Shown: positions 8,827 to 19,000, numbered from the stretch's first letter. The stretch: 64,000 nucleotides of DNA from Legionella spiritensis (GCF_900186965.1 NZ_LT906457.1:1018501-1082500), one strand, 5' to 3'. The notes: generated by a model not told the origin, from the sequence alone. Translations and numbers: made by a program.

Positions 8827-9093
8827 ATGGATAAAAATTGGCCCACAAGAGAGAAAGACATTCACGTTGCTCAATTGATTATGGAGCAATATGCCAGTGA
8901 GAAAAACAGTGATTCCCTTGGTTTGTTTGAACTGGTGGTTAATCAGGAAGAAAAACGCATGAACTTTCGCCTGTCGTCCTGGGTTTTGATGATCGCTGAA
9001 CATTTTAAGTCTGTCTATGGCGCCACACAGGGAGATTTTGTTACTCGTCAGGTTATTACCCACTGTCTGACCCAGGGGCAAACCATACACTGA
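8827..9093 (+). CDS. Hypothetical protein, 88 residues
   Basis: A good ribosome site (AAGAGGTAG) precedes the ATG. The protein is soluble and mixed-charge (MDKNWPTREKDIHVAQLIMEQYASEK...) with no signal peptide, membrane segment or recognised motif. It stands alone between the permease gene and a repeat-rich gap. Coding status rests on the ribosome site and amino-acid composition. Confidence 0.55.
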   Translation: MDKNWPTREKDIHVAQLIMEQYASEKNSDSLGLFELVVNQEEKRMNFRLSSWVLMIAEHFKSVYGATQGDFVTRQVITHCLTQGQTIH

Positions 9094-9149
9094 CAGGTTT
9101 TGCAGTCAAGAAATGACGTCTGGTATCTGTAATCAGCGAAATGTCAACA

Positions 9150-9255
9150 GTAGCCCGCAAGGAGGCCTGCGGCCGTATTGCGGGTTTTGAGTTCTGATAT
9201 TGTACCTAAGTGAATGTTATCCCGCATTCCGGCTTCGCCTTCATGACGGGCTACA
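9150..9255. repeat. Repeat B6, partial copy
   Basis: Carries the GC-rich core of the B family: GTAGCCCGCAAGGAGGCCTG, then a divergent spacer, then CCCGCATTCCGGCTTCGCC and TCATGACGGGCTACAGG. The outer CTAG-proximal ends are missing. It begins the 578-base gene-free stretch 9094-9671, which holds B6, C1 and B1 in a row. Confidence 0.7.
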
Positions 9256-9267
9256 GGAAATTATTAG

Positions 9268-9436
9268 TGCCGTTTCCCTTTCATTTTGACAGGTATGGTT
9301 GTCCGGAATACTTAACATATTGTCATCCCCGCGAAGGCGGGGAACCATAATGAATCAAGCATAGAGCCAAATCAAGGATGGTTTCCCGCCTTCGCGGGAA
9401 TGACAGACATACTGTCGAAATGAAAGAGAAACGGCA
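9268..9436. repeat. Palindromic repeat C1, about 169 bp
   Basis: Inverted ends TGCCGTTTCCCTTTCATTTT and its mirror AAATGAAAGAGAAACGGCA, with an inner arm TCATCCCCGCGAAGGCGGG mirrored by CCCGCCTTCGCGGGAATGA. The flanks TTAG (9264-9267) and CCAG (9437-9440) look like worn CTAG sites. A second copy lies at 27996-28164; the inner half is almost identical while the outer ends differ. A short related piece lies near 15012-15045. Confidence 0.75.
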
Positions 9437-9440
9437 CCAG

Positions 9441-9671
9441 GTTCCGTGAACAAAAATTTTCACAGCTGCAAATGCGGCCAATTGGCACCATTTTTTTGCG
9501 AAAAGGCGGTAGCCCGTAAGGAGGCCTGCGGCCGTATTGCGGGTTTGATGTGCCAATCAGGAACGTTTTCCCGCATTACGGCTTCGCCTTCATGACGGGC
9601 TACAAGACATTATTATTTGGTGTGCAACAATAGTTGCTTTGTTTTCGATTGGAAAAATTCGTTCACGGAAC
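9441..9671. repeat. Palindromic repeat B1 with an A-type left end, 231 bp
   Basis: The first 50 bases match the left end of repeat A (GTTCCGTGAACAAAAATTTT, then CACAGCTGCAAATGCGGCC). The rest is the B family (GCGAAAAGGCGGTAGCCCGT ... TCATGACGGGCTACAAG ... TTCGTTCACGGAACC). The right flank CTAG at 9672-9675 supplies the TAG stop of the solute-binding protein gene; the left flank is CCAG. It appears to be a recombinant of two repeat families. Confidence 0.75.
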
Positions 9672-10415
9672 CTAGAAATAAGCAAGGTATTGCTCATACG
9701 CCCGCTTGAAATCAGGGCTTTTCTCAAAACGTGCCAGGGCGTTGTTAATTTGCTGCAGTAACTGGGTGTTACCTGGCCGGACTGCAATACCCAAACCAAA
9801 TCCGAAACTGAAAGGCTTGCCAACTGGTTTGATAATGCCGGAACTTTGGGATTGCCAGTAAAGGGCAGTAGGATTATCCATCAGGGCGAAATCAATGTCT
9901 CCATGATAAAGATCTTCAATGAGCGTTTCCAGTTTGCTATAAGTGATGACCTTCGGATTAGTCAGCGCCAGTGAATTTATGATATCGGGAAAAACGGTGT
10001 CTTGCTCAACGCCTATCTTACGGTTATTAAGCATGGATAGGGTAAAGTTGTTTTGAGCGGCATGGGCGTTACTGATAAAACGTGATTCACTAATTAAATA
10101 AGGATTGGAAAAATTGACCATTTGAGCGCGTTCGGGTGTAATAATGATCGAACCTATGGCAACTTCCGCCTTGCCGCTTTGTACGGTAGGCAGTAATTGT
10201 CCGAATGGCATGGCCTGATATTGACAGGTTCGTTTAATTTCCCGGCAGATATATTCCATCATGGAGATATCAAATCCATAAAGCTGGGAGTGGGCGCCCC
10301 GCATGTCAAACGGGGGGGCGGATTGATCGACGGCCACTAGTAATGGGGGGCCTTCTGCTTGCAGTGGTGCGGCAAAAAAAATAAATAAACTAAATACCAG
10401 ACCTGTTATTTTCAT
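9672..10415 (-). CDS. ABC transporter periplasmic solute-binding protein (amino-acid type)
   Basis: 247 residues from the ATG giving MKITGLVFSLFIFFAAPLQA, a signal peptide. The mature part is a type 2 periplasmic binding fold of the ArtJ/GlnH class: PPFDMRGAHSQLYGFDISMMEYICREI, LPTVQSGKAEVAIGSIIITPERAQMVNFSNPY, IGVEQDT, LYHGDIDFALMDNP and GFGLGIAVRPG. No permease or ATPase gene adjoins, so it is an orphan binding protein that must share a transporter or act as a sensor. Its TAG stop coincides with the CTAG at the edge of repeat B1; the C-terminus (YEQYLAYF) looks complete for the family. Confidence 0.88.
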   Translation of the reverse strand: MKITGLVFSLFIFFAAPLQAEGPPLLVAVDQSAPPFDMRGAHSQLYGFDISMMEYICREIKRTCQYQAMPFGQLLPTVQSGKAEVAIGSIIITPERAQMVNFSNPYLISESRFISNAHAAQNNFTLSMLNNRKIGVEQDTVFPDIINSLALTNPKVITYSKLETLIEDLYHGDIDFALMDNPTALYWQSQSSGIIKPVGKPFSFGFGLGIAVRPGNTQLLQQINNALARFEKSPDFKRAYEQYLAYF

Positions 10416-10554
10416 CGTGCCAACCCGGTGAATGCTTTGTTCCAATATATTTAGTATAGATGGATCGGGGGGGCTTAGTCGATGATTACCATGGTATTGA
10501 TATATTTGATCGCCTCAATCATACACACGGTTCATCCGAAAATGATGTTGTTAG

Positions 10555-10763
10555 GGCTTGTTGACATTTTCTTCGCACCATTTTTTTGCGAAAAGGCAGT
10601 AGCCCGTAAGGAGGCCTGCGGCCGTATTGCGGGTTTGATGTGCCAATTAGGGACGTTTTCCCGCATTACGGCTGCGCCTTCATGACGGGCTACAAGACAT
10701 TATTATTTGTTGTACAACAATTGTTGCCTTGTATTCGATCGGAAAAAAATTGGTTCACAGAAC
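10555..10763. repeat. Palindromic repeat B2, about 209 bp
   Basis: B-family copy upstream of glnE. The left end TTAGGGCTTG...TTTTCTTCGCACC resembles the reverse of B3. The core GTAGCCCGTAAGGAGGCCTG and CATGACGGGCTACAAGACAT is almost identical to B1, and the right end is GGTTCACAGAACC. It fills most of the 394-base gap between the solute-binding gene and glnE. No gene is visible in the gap. Confidence 0.75.
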
Positions 10764-10809
10764 CCGTATTTGTGACTATTCAGGATAAAGCGAGGTTACA
10801 GACAAGACC

Positions 10810-13566
10810 GTGAAAAATATTCCAGCGATACTACAGCCGCGAACCAAATTGTTCCGGAAGCATTTTTCTTCCCTTGAGCATCCTTTGCGCGATGCGGTTG
10901 AAACGCTGCTTGTGGTGAGTGATTACGCCTGTCGGCAAACAGAGATACTGAAACAATTGCTTGCTGAAGACGATGGGCTGCAACCTGTGACCAGGGCGAT
11001 GTACCATCATCTGGCCAATGATCTTGTCGATCAGCCTTACGCGCATTTTGCCAGCGCCTTGCGCCACTTTCGCCACCGCCATTTTTTGCGATTGCTGTTG
11101 CGTGAGTTTGCCGGTTTGTCCGATACCCGCGAAACGATGAGATCCTGGTCCGATTGTGCGGACGCCTTGATTCTGAGAGCTATTGATTTTTGTCGCCAGG
11201 AAATGGCGGAGCGCTTTGGAACGCCACGTGATCTTTCCGGCGATCGGACACGATTTTATGTTCTTGCCATGGGGAAACTGGGAGGCCGGGAATTAAACTA
11301 TTCATCGGATGTTGATTTGATTTTTGTCTATACGTCGGCAGGTCACACCGATGGCAGGGACTCCATAACCAACGAACAATATTTTACTAAAATAGCGCAG
11401 CGATTTATCCAGCTCCTGCAAAGCAATACGGTGGACGGATTTGTTTTCCGGGTGGATTTGCGTTTGCGTCCCAACGGTGAAAGCGGTGCTTTAGTCAGCA
11501 CTCTGGCTTCTCTGGAAACGTATTATCAGGAACAGGGACGAGACTGGGAGCGTTACGCGATGGCCAAGGCCCGTGTGATTTGCAGGAGCGAGGACGAACC
11601 TTGCGAGTGGTATGATCGCTTGATCGTGCCTTTTGTGTATCGTCGTTATGTTGATTTCAGCGTTATTGAATCTTTACGCAGCATGAAAGCGTTGATTGAG
11701 CGGGAAATTCAGTTAAATCCTATGTTAAATGATATCAAACGGGGGCTTGGCGGTATCCGGGAAATTGAATTTATTATCCAGAATATTCAACTCATTAGGG
11801 GCGGCCGCTTACCGCAAATCAGACAGCAAAATGCGCTTGCCGCTCTGGAGTCACTTCGTCAGGAAAAACTATTATCCAGAACCGGTGTGTTGAAAGAAGC
11901 CTATCTGTTTTTGAGAAAGCTGGAAAATTGTTTACAGAGCGAAAACGATCAGCAAACCCACTCTATCCCCGAAGATCCGGTAAAGCAAGCCCAGCTTGTT
12001 TTGGCCATGGACTATCCTGGTTGGGAGAAACTGATGGCGAGACTACAACAGTTTCAGCGTATTATCAGCGCTATGTTTCACACGACCCTGGGACGGGTTG
12101 ATACTTACGAAGACAGTCATCGTCTTCTTAATAATCAGTTGGCCGGTTTATGGCAGGGTCATATCGAGAGCGCAATGGCCGTTAATCTGTTGTCGAGTAT
12201 CGGCTATCAGGAACCGGAACGATGTTATCAAATGATACATGCTTTCAGGCATGCTCCGCGTTGCCGTCGTTTAAATCAGGCTGCCAGAATACGCCTGGAT
12301 CGTTTTATGGTTTTATTGCTTAATGAATTAACCGCGGTTGAGGAAACCGAGTCCGTTTTGCTTCAAGTCATGCGTTTGCTTGAAAATATTGTCGGGCGTA
12401 GCGCTTATCTTGCTTTATTATCCGAAAATTCGGCGGCTTTAAGGGAGTTGCTTTACTGGTTCGCCCACAGTCCGTTTATTACGTCCTTACTGGTGAGTCA
12501 TCCCTTTTTACTGGAGGTTTTGCTGGAGCAGGAAAAACGCTGGCGGCCGCCATCTCGAAAGCAACTGGAGATGCAATTAAGAAAACAACTGGATCATGTC
12601 CGTGAACTGGAGTTGCAGGAGGAAATTTTGCGCCAGTTTAAATTGATCAACTGGTTGCAGATAGCGAGAGCGGAGATGGTCGGGCAGGTGGATGCCATAA
12701 GAGCCGGGCGATTTCTGGCTGATGTTGCACAAGTGATAGTGATTGAGGTTCTTGGTCAGGCGTGCCGTCATCTTGCTACCCGCTACCCTGAGATTGAAGC
12801 GATCAAATCGTCTTTTGCCATGATTGCCTACGGCAAATTGGGAAGCATGGAGATGAACTATAATTCGGATCTGGATCTGGTATTTGTTCATTCCGTTCTT
12901 CCTGAGCAGGAGGGCATGGTCAACCGATTAACCCAAAAAATAATACATATGTTAACAACTCGCTCGCAATTCGGATTACTTTATCCGGTGGACACAAGGT
13001 TGAGGCCATCTGGTTCGGCCGGATTGCTGGTCAGCCCGCTTGCGGCATTCGTGGACTATCAGCGCACCCAGGCATGGACCTGGGAGCATCAGGCGTTGAT
13101 TCGCGGGCGGGTTTTGTATGGTGACTCGCGAATTCGAAGATCGTTCAGACAATTAAAAAAAGATGTGTTGGCCATGTCTCGCAACAAACAGGCGGTTCGT
13201 GATGAAGTGCTCGCCATGCGTCATAAGATGGCGAAATTTCAGCAAAGTACGAACGGGATCAAACGGGCAACAGGAGGATTGATTGATCTGGAGTTTCTGG
13301 TACAGTGTCTGGTGCTTTGTTATCCGCTACCGCGTTTTAATCGCTATACCAATACGCTTAATTTAATGCGGCAACTGGCGGTTGAAAAAATTATTGACGA
13401 GCACCAGTTCCATATTCTAAAAAAGGCTTATCAAGCCTACCATCACTCCTTGCACCGCTATGCCCTGATTCCGGGTGATGATGATCCCTCTTCCCGGCAG
13501 GAGCACGATGTTCAGGACGAAGTCGCCGCGGTCATTGAATCCGTATATGGGCTACTTGAAGAATGA
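10810..13566 (+). CDS. glnE: Glutamine synthetase adenylyltransferase/adenylyl-removing enzyme
   Basis: 918 residues from a GTG start, near the usual 940-950. GlnE adenylylates and deadenylylates glutamine synthetase under PII control. Both nucleotidyltransferase domains are intact: [20 protein letters not shown] (about residue 155; adenylyl-removing half) and [20 protein letters not shown] (about residue 675; adenylylating half), each with the G-S...DxD signature. Each is followed by an RLRPxG motif ([24 protein letters not shown]). The last 55 bases overlap the convergent rimO gene. Confidence 0.97.
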   Translation: MKNIPAILQPRTKLFRKHFSSLEHPLRDAVETLLVVSDYACRQTEILKQLLAEDDGLQPVTRAMYHHLANDLVDQPYAHFASALRHFRHRHFLRLLLREFAGLSDTRETMRSWSDCADALILRAIDFCRQEMAERFGTPRDLSGDRTRFYVLAMGKLGGRELNYSSDVDLIFVYTSAGHTDGRDSITNEQYFTKIAQRFIQLLQSNTVDGFVFRVDLRLRPNGESGALVSTLASLETYYQEQGRDWERYAMAKARVICRSEDEPCEWYDRLIVPFVYRRYVDFSVIESLRSMKALIEREIQLNPMLNDIKRGLGGIREIEFIIQNIQLIRGGRLPQIRQQNALAALESLRQEKLLSRTGVLKEAYLFLRKLENCLQSENDQQTHSIPEDPVKQAQLVLAMDYPGWEKLMARLQQFQRIISAMFHTTLGRVDTYEDSHRLLNNQLAGLWQGHIESAMAVNLLSSIGYQEPERCYQMIHAFRHAPRCRRLNQAARIRLDRFMVLLLNELTAVEETESVLLQVMRLLENIVGRSAYLALLSENSAALRELLYWFAHSPFITSLLVSHPFLLEVLLEQEKRWRPPSRKQLEMQLRKQLDHVRELELQEEILRQFKLINWLQIARAEMVGQVDAIRAGRFLADVAQVIVIEVLGQACRHLATRYPEIEAIKSSFAMIAYGKLGSMEMNYNSDLDLVFVHSVLPEQEGMVNRLTQKIIHMLTTRSQFGLLYPVDTRLRPSGSAGLLVSPLAAFVDYQRTQAWTWEHQALIRGRVLYGDSRIRRSFRQLKKDVLAMSRNKQAVRDEVLAMRHKMAKFQQSTNGIKRATGGLIDLEFLVQCLVLCYPLPRFNRYTNTLNLMRQLAVEKIIDEHQFHILKKAYQAYHHSLHRYALIPGDDDPSSRQEHDVQDEVAAVIESVYGLLEE

Positions 13567-14882
13567 CTATCCCGATGGAGCCGTTCACCGTATAAGTCAT
13601 AATGATCACTGCCTGTGACAGCGATGTCAATGAAATCACCGGTACGGACGGATTCATCGGGCGGCAGATACACCAGTCCGTCTATTTCAGGCGCGTCACT
13701 GTAACTGCGTGCGATAATATGTTCCTCCGTGATGCTGTCTACCAATACGGTTTGATGCGTTCCGACTTTGGCTTGTAGTTTTTGACGGCTGATCTCGGCC
13801 TGCACTTCCATGAAGCGATGGAATCGTTCTTCCTTGATCGCTTCGGGAATCGGGTTGGGTAAGTCGTTGGCTTTGGCGCCGTTGACCGGTGAATATTGAA
13901 AACAGCCGACGCGATCCAGCTGCGCCGCTTGCAGAAAATCCAGTAATTCGGAAAATTCTTCTTCCGTTTCACCGGGAAAGCCGACGATAAAGGTGGAGCG
14001 CAAGGTAATATCCGGACAAATTTCACGCCAGTAAGCAATCCGTGCCAACGTATTTTCACTGCTGGCCGGTCGTTTCATCGCTTTTAACACTCTGGTGCTG
14101 GCGTGCTGCAGGGGAATATCCAGATAGGGCAGAATGAGGCCGTCGCGCATTAATGGAATGATGTCGTCGACGTGAGGGTAGGGATAGACATAATGAAGGC
14201 GCACCCAGATCCCAAGCTCTCCCAGTTGCTGACATAAATCATAAAAACGGGTTGAGATGGTTTTTCCTTGCCATTCAACGGTCTGGTACCGGGTATCGAC
14301 GCCATAAGCGCTGGTATCCTGAGAAATAACCAGCAATTCCTGCACGCCAGCGTCTTTCAACCGTTTGGCTTCCGCAAGAACTTGCGTGACTGGATAGCTT
14401 TGCAATTTCCCCCTCATGGTGGGAATGATGCAAAAAGTGCATTTCTGGTTGCAGCCTTCCGATATTTTCAGGTAAGCGTAATGACGGGGTGTCAGTTTGA
14501 TGCCTTGCGGGGGCACGAGTTGCGTGAAAGGATCGGTCGGCGGCGGCAAGTGCCGGTGAACGGCCCTCACTACCTCTTCATAGGCATGGGCTCCGCTGAT
14601 ATGCAGAACATCCGGACAGGCTTCCCGAATCAAATCCGCTTTAGCGCCCAGACAGCCTGTGACGATGACTCGACCGTTTTCCGCCATCGCTTCGCGAATG
14701 GTGTCCAGCGATTCCGTGACGGCGGCGTCAATAAATCCACAGGTGTTGACGACGACAACACCGGCATCCTGATAGGTGGAAACCAGTTCATAACCCTGGG
14801 CTCGCAACTGGGTGATAATGCGCTCTGAATCCACCAACGCCTTGGGGCATCCCAGACTGACAAACCCGACACGATGATTCAT
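13512..14882 (-). CDS. rimO: Ribosomal protein S12 methylthiotransferase RimO
   Basis: 456 residues from the ATG preceded by GTGAGGT. RimO adds a methylthio group to an aspartate of S12 using radical SAM chemistry. The UPF0004 domain ([36 protein letters not shown]) carries cluster cysteines. The radical SAM motif is [15 protein letters not shown] (about residue 150), and the C-terminus is a TRAM-like domain ([24 protein letters not shown]). A Ser/Thr-rich tail of about 20 residues extends beyond the usual end and creates the overlap with glnE. A candidate promoter lies upstream. Confidence 0.96.
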   Translation of the reverse strand: MNHRVGFVSLGCPKALVDSERIITQLRAQGYELVSTYQDAGVVVVNTCGFIDAAVTESLDTIREAMAENGRVIVTGCLGAKADLIREACPDVLHISGAHAYEEVVRAVHRHLPPPTDPFTQLVPPQGIKLTPRHYAYLKISEGCNQKCTFCIIPTMRGKLQSYPVTQVLAEAKRLKDAGVQELLVISQDTSAYGVDTRYQTVEWQGKTISTRFYDLCQQLGELGIWVRLHYVYPYPHVDDIIPLMRDGLILPYLDIPLQHASTRVLKAMKRPASSENTLARIAYWREICPDITLRSTFIVGFPGETEEEFSELLDFLQAAQLDRVGCFQYSPVNGAKANDLPNPIPEAIKEERFHRFMEVQAEISRQKLQAKVGTHQTVLVDSITEEHIIARSYSDAPEIDGLVYLPPDESVRTGDFIDIAVTGSDHYDLYGERLHRDSHSSSSPYTDSMTAATSS

Positions 14883-14956
14883 GGATAATACCTCACTTGC
14901 CAAACGACGACCGCCTGTCGATATTGTTATTTTGCGGAGTGTAAAAAAAGTGGGCT

Positions 14957-14986
14957 ATTATAAGGCTTTCAGCCGGGTTTTGTCTA
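14957..14986 (-). promoter_or_regulatory. Candidate sigma-70-type promoter for rimO
   Basis: On the minus strand, TAGACA (14981-14986) and a perfect TATAAT (14957-14962) are separated by 18 bases and lie 75 bases upstream of the rimO start. Assignment is by consensus only. Confidence 0.45.
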
Positions 14987-15007
14987 ATGTCGTTTGGTGG
15001 GCTCTTA

Positions 15008-15045
15008 ACAAAAAAATTTGTCATGCCCGCGCAGGCGGGCAGTCA
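15008..15045. repeat. Fragment of a C-type repeat
   Basis: TTTGTCATGCCCGCGCAGGC followed by GGGCAGTCATTTTGG resembles one arm of repeats C1/C2 without the mirrored arm. It lies in the 308-base gap between rimO and the 15191 gene; the rest of that gap holds the rimO promoter and a CCGGAC-containing hairpin near 15110-15135. Confidence 0.4.
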
Positions 15046-15190
15046 TTTTGGGTTTGGCACGGATGCAAGGTGCGCCCGTCATTGTGTTCCGGGTGAAACA
15101 AGGTGTAACCCGGACGGTACTGTATCCGGATTATGCTTGCTTTGTCTGATCCAATATTTCTTTCATGGCGTCAATATAGCAAGATTTTCA

Positions 15191-15994
15191 TCACTTTCGA
15201 TAATCTGCGGAGAAAGAATCATTAAATCGTTTTTCATCACCTTTCAGAGCATTTTCTGCATGCAATAGACTTCTCGTTTTTGAACTAAAAAATCCCTGCT
15301 GTAATCCGACATAGCTGATTTTTTGTTTTTTTGAATGTTGATTTAAGGTATTGTAAAGTTCGCTTTCAGGATTTTTAATTTTACTGATCAATTTTTGAGG
15401 CGTTAATGAGTCTTTCATTTTAATAATTAGGTTGGAAATAGCTTGTGATTTCTCACCATTTTGAGGCAATCGCTCAAGTGTTGTATGAATTGACCTGGCA
15501 ATTTCAGACTCTTTTAAATCATCATTTTTTAGTAAAGTCATTGCATAATTAACGGGATATTTTTTTTCCATTAAATCAGGTAGAAATTCAGTGATTTTAT
15601 CCAGGAAAAAATCAGTCGAGAGATCCGAAGTTTTTGTATATTTTAAACCATATTGTTTTGATAAATTCCTTAACTGATTGCTGTTGTCGGTACTTTCCGA
15701 ATCGTTGTATTCAACTAGCGTAATTACTGCAGCTTTAGATATCCGTGGCGAGGATAAGATATCTATTTCAGCTTCTAATTTTGATAATGTTTTTTCATCA
15801 CGACCATCAAATATTATGAAAAATAAATCAGTACCTCTTACAACTTCCTTACCATATCCAACAGACTCTTTACTACCTGGATTATCATCATGTATATCCA
15901 AACGGGTTCCATCTTCCATGGTATGATTTTCTACGCCCGAGGATATTTCGGAAATAGAGGTACTAAAGTTAATTCTGGCGATTTTAAATTGCAT
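15191..15994 (-). CDS. Rab/Ras-like pseudo-GTPase domain protein, effector candidate
   Basis: 267 residues; AGGGAG lies 8 bases before the ATG. Residues about 8-125 follow the order of a Rab GTPase from switch I onward: MEDGTRLDIHDDNPG matches the strand and DxxG (D37-G40), VVRGTDLFFIIFDGRDEKTL matches the strand and helix after switch II, VITLVEYND lies where NKxD belongs, and YGLKYTKTSD where the SAK motif belongs. The P-loop strand and helix are absent, and NKxD and SAK are degenerate, so nucleotide binding is doubtful. The C-terminal 140 residues (Lys/Ser-rich, helical) match nothing I know. AT-rich composition differs from the neighbours. Family resemblance is by eye; effector status is inference. 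Confidence 0.5.
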   Translation of the reverse strand: MQFKIARINFSTSISEISSGVENHTMEDGTRLDIHDDNPGSKESVGYGKEVVRGTDLFFIIFDGRDEKTLSKLEAEIDILSSPRISKAAVITLVEYNDSESTDNSNQLRNLSKQYGLKYTKTSDLSTDFFLDKITEFLPDLMEKKYPVNYAMTLLKNDDLKESEIARSIHTTLERLPQNGEKSQAISNLIIKMKDSLTPQKLISKIKNPESELYNTLNQHSKKQKISYVGLQQGFFSSKTRSLLHAENALKGDEKRFNDSFSADYRK

Positions 15995-16179
15995 TTTCAG
16001 TACTCCCTGGCGTGCCTGTTTAAGGGCTAGCGCTTAACTAATTGGCCGATTATTTGACGAATATCAAATATAAAGACACATGGATTGGTTATATTCTAGA
16101 CTATCTTTCTTAAGAAATTATTAATTGAAAACTCTGTGCATACAAGAAACCTCTTGCCAGAACAATTTTCCTTTATACC

Positions 16180-16311
16180 GGACAAAAAATGAAAAAAAAC
16201 CGAATTACCATGGCTTGACCACGGTATCTATGGCGTATGACTTACGTGCCAGAACTCCTGGTTACCGTGGTAAAGCCACGGTAACTCGGGAAGGGTAGCA
16301 ATTTTTTGTCC
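16180..16311. repeat. Inverted-repeat element I, about 132 bp
   Basis: Exact 11-base inverted ends GGACAAAAAAT (16180-16190) and ATTTTTTGTCC (16301-16311). Inside are two hairpins: ACCATGGCTTGACCACGGT and ACCGTGGTAAAGCCACGGT. Single copy in the window. It occupies the 395-base gap between two minus-strand genes, where no reading frame is credible. Confidence 0.6.
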
Positions 16312-16389
16312 TGTCCAGAGTGCAAGAAAATAACACCTCGTTTATGGTTTGATAGGGAAGCGTATGAAAGGTGTTATTCAATTTAAAAA

Positions 16390-17166
16390 TTATTTTTCAG
16401 CCTGCACCAGATAAATAGACAAGGTAAACCAATACTCGCCCGCATATTTTTCCTGGCATTCTTTTTCATAGACCGCAACCATGGCGTCATTGACGCTGTT
16501 GATTTGTTGACTGGATAGTTGGCCTTGAAAAAAAGCAATGCCGTTAACAAATTTACGAAAAATGTCCAGGGAAGGTAAAAGAATTTGGTGTTTTAACCGT
16601 TTAATCTCGATCTGTTTAAAAGGAAGCGCGTGTATTTTTTCTTCCAGGTTTTGAAAGTGGCTATAATCAACCGGCGGCTTAAAGTCATTTAAACAGGGAA
16701 ATTGTCCGGATGCCTTAATGCGATAATAGCTGGTAATAAAAGGATCATCTCCGGAAGGGAATAGCGTTAAAAGTTTTCCGCCGGTTTTTAAGGCTCTATG
16801 AATGTTGAGAAAGGCTTTTTCTATGGCAAAAGCACACCACTGCAAACACCAGAATGAGACTACATAGTCAAATTGATTGGTAAATGGCATGGTTAATACG
16901 TCGGATTGTTGTAATCTGGCATTAGAGTAATCAGCCATTTCCTGCCGGGCTAATGTCAGCATATTCTCCGAAGCGTCTATTCCTGAAAATTGCCCTTGCG
17001 GGATTTTTTCCAGAATTTTTCGGCTAAATGCCCCATTGCCGCAACCAATATCCAGAATACTATCTTGTGGTTTTATTTCCAGGTCATTCAAATAGGGTGT
17101 TGCAATGCTGGCTTGAATATAGGAACCAATCGCATAATCATGGGCTGGCCACTCTTGTTTTGTCAT
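16390..17166 (-). CDS. Class I SAM-dependent methyltransferase
   Basis: 258 residues with AAGGAGAT before the ATG. The SAM-binding motif I is ILDIGCGNGAFSRKI (about residue 40), followed by FSGIDASENML (motif with acidic residue) and VVSFWCLQWC, giving a Methyltransf_11-like core. The overall plan resembles trans-aconitate methyltransferase and related small-molecule enzymes. Substrate unknown. It lies 64 bases upstream of dsbD on the reverse strand order, with no obvious pathway partner. Confidence 0.85.
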   Translation of the reverse strand: MTKQEWPAHDYAIGSYIQASIATPYLNDLEIKPQDSILDIGCGNGAFSRKILEKIPQGQFSGIDASENMLTLARQEMADYSNARLQQSDVLTMPFTNQFDYVVSFWCLQWCAFAIEKAFLNIHRALKTGGKLLTLFPSGDDPFITSYYRIKASGQFPCLNDFKPPVDYSHFQNLEEKIHALPFKQIEIKRLKHQILLPSLDIFRKFVNGIAFFQGQLSSQQINSVNDAMVAVYEKECQEKYAGEYWFTLSIYLVQAEK

Positions 17167-17230
17167 TTTAGTATCTCCTTATGCCCATGGCCTATCAGGG
17201 ATTAAAGTCTGTCCCGGTCATTCGCATCGT

Positions 17231-19000
17231 TTAATTCAGCGTGTTATCCAATTTTTGCAGTTTCTGCAGAAACTCTTCTGCGGACACCTCTCCGACAAGG
17301 CGATGACCGGCTAACTCCTTGCCTTCCTGATTAAAAAACAGAAAGGTGGGAGGGGCAACCACGTTATATTTGCGCAATAAGGCTTTTTCTTCCTTGTTGT
17401 TGGCGGTGACATCCACTTTGACCACTACAAAATGCTTCAAGGCGTTTTCAACCTGGGGATCACGAAACGTCGTTTCTTCCATAATTTTGCAGGAAGTGCA
17501 CCAATCCGCGTAAAAATCCAGCATAACCGGTTGTCCCTTTGCTTCTCTGAGCGCTTCCTGGACGCCTTGAACGCTGGTAACCGTCTGATGACTGACCGTA
17601 GTGGACATACTTGCCGGATATCGAAATCCGGCCAGAGGTTGCAGGGGATTTTTAGCGCCCATGCTGGCGCCTATCAGAATCAGTAATCCATACGTAAAAA
17701 GAAGGATCCCGCCTCCCCGGCAAAATTTTTCCTGACTGGAATGAGCCGGATTGAGCGCCCCGAGAAAGAGTCCCGAAAAAACAAGTAAAGCGGCCCAAAG
17801 TCCCATGATGATTGGTGTCGGTAACACCCTGTCCAACAGATAAATGGCGACAGCCAGGAGCAACACACCAAAAAATGATTTGACCGCGTTCATCCAGGCA
17901 CCGGCTTTGGGGAGCCATTTTCCGGCAGACGTTCCGATAAGCAAAAGAGGAACGCCCATGCCCAATCCCAGGAAAAACAAGGCCAGGACACCTAATGCCA
18001 CATTGCCGCTATGGGCGATATAGCCCAGCGCGCCTATCAGGGGTGCTGTGACGCATGGCGATAAAATTAATGTCGACAAACATCCCATTAACGCGGCGCC
18101 AATATAATGTCCGTTGGCCTGATGGCGGCTTACGGAAGCCAGTTTCGCTTGCCAGGATACCGGCAGGCGCAACTCGAAAAAGCCAAACATGGATAACGAG
18201 AGGAGAACAAACAGAAGGCTGAAAAGAACGAGTATGGGCGGAGATTGCATCGCTATTTGCAGATTGTTGCCCAATAAAGCGACTACTGCCCCGACGAGCG
18301 CGTAAGTACAGGACATGCCCAGTACATAACTTATGGACAACAGAAAAGCCTTGCGTGTTGACATCGTATCACTATGGCCCACGATGATGCCGGATAGAAC
18401 CGGAACCATGGGCAGGACACAAGGCGTGAAAGAAAGGAGCAACCCAAATCCAAAAAAACTTAAAATGACCATAGTCCAGTGACTATGTTGAAATACCGAT
18501 TCTATGTCATCACCGGATTTTTCCGCGACAGGTTCGGGGGGGAGTGGTACGTCTTTTTCCAAACTGGCCTCGGTCAATGCCAGTTTGTTGTTGATGGTTA
18601 ATTTGATAATGCGGGTTTCCGGCGGATAACAAAACCCGTCGTCCGCGCAACCCTGGTAATGTAAGGTGATCAGAGACTCGCCGGGTTCCTTGCCTAGAAT
18701 AGCGACCGGCAGCTTCAGATTGCCACGATAAACGCTGTAAGTTCGGCCTTGTTGATCAATTTTGGCCTGGGGTTTCGGAAAACGAAGGGTTCCTATTTGC
18801 ACATTGCTGTCTTTTGCTTCGTCAAGACTGATACGGTCACTGTATAGAAAAAATCCGGGTTTCACCTGCCAGGAGATAACAAACGTATTAGGGTCGACTG
18901 TTTTGACAGACACTTGAAAGACTTCATTGGCAGGGGGGGGCGTTGCCTGTCCCGGCAACGACACCAGCGTCAGGATAAGCAACAGGAACCATTTTTTCAT
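17231..19000 (-). CDS. dsbD: Thiol:disulfide interchange protein DsbD
   Basis: 589 residues with all three DsbD parts. A signal peptide is followed by the periplasmic alpha domain with its Cys pair (YQGCADDGFCYPP). A membrane domain of about eight helices has one catalytic Cys in SFTPCVLPMVPVLSG and the partner in LILSPCVTAPLIGALG. A C-terminal thioredoxin domain carries DFYADWCTSCKIMEE (CxxC near residue 500). It passes electrons from cytoplasmic thioredoxin to periplasmic isomerases and cytochrome c maturation. Length is normal. It reads divergently from groES. Confidence 0.95.
   Translation of the reverse strand: MKKWFLLLILTLVSLPGQATPPPANEVFQVSVKTVDPNTFVISWQVKPGFFLYSDRISLDEAKDSNVQIGTLRFPKPQAKIDQQGRTYSVYRGNLKLPVAILGKEPGESLITLHYQGCADDGFCYPPETRIIKLTINNKLALTEASLEKDVPLPPEPVAEKSGDDIESVFQHSHWTMVILSFFGFGLLLSFTPCVLPMVPVLSGIIVGHSDTMSTRKAFLLSISYVLGMSCTYALVGAVVALLGNNLQIAMQSPPILVLFSLLFVLLSLSMFGFFELRLPVSWQAKLASVSRHQANGHYIGAALMGCLSTLILSPCVTAPLIGALGYIAHSGNVALGVLALFFLGLGMGVPLLLIGTSAGKWLPKAGAWMNAVKSFFGVLLLAVAIYLLDRVLPTPIIMGLWAALLVFSGLFLGALNPAHSSQEKFCRGGGILLFTYGLLILIGASMGAKNPLQPLAGFRYPASMSTTVSHQTVTSVQGVQEALREAKGQPVMLDFYADWCTSCKIMEETTFRDPQVENALKHFVVVKVDVTANNKEEKALLRKYNVVAPPTFLFFNQEGKELAGHRLVGEVSAEEFLQKLQKLDNTLN

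Noticed and set aside
9094-9671. Possible CRISPR array from GC-rich repeated motifs
   Set aside because: The motifs are arms of different palindromic elements with no regular spacing, no unique spacers and no cas genes.
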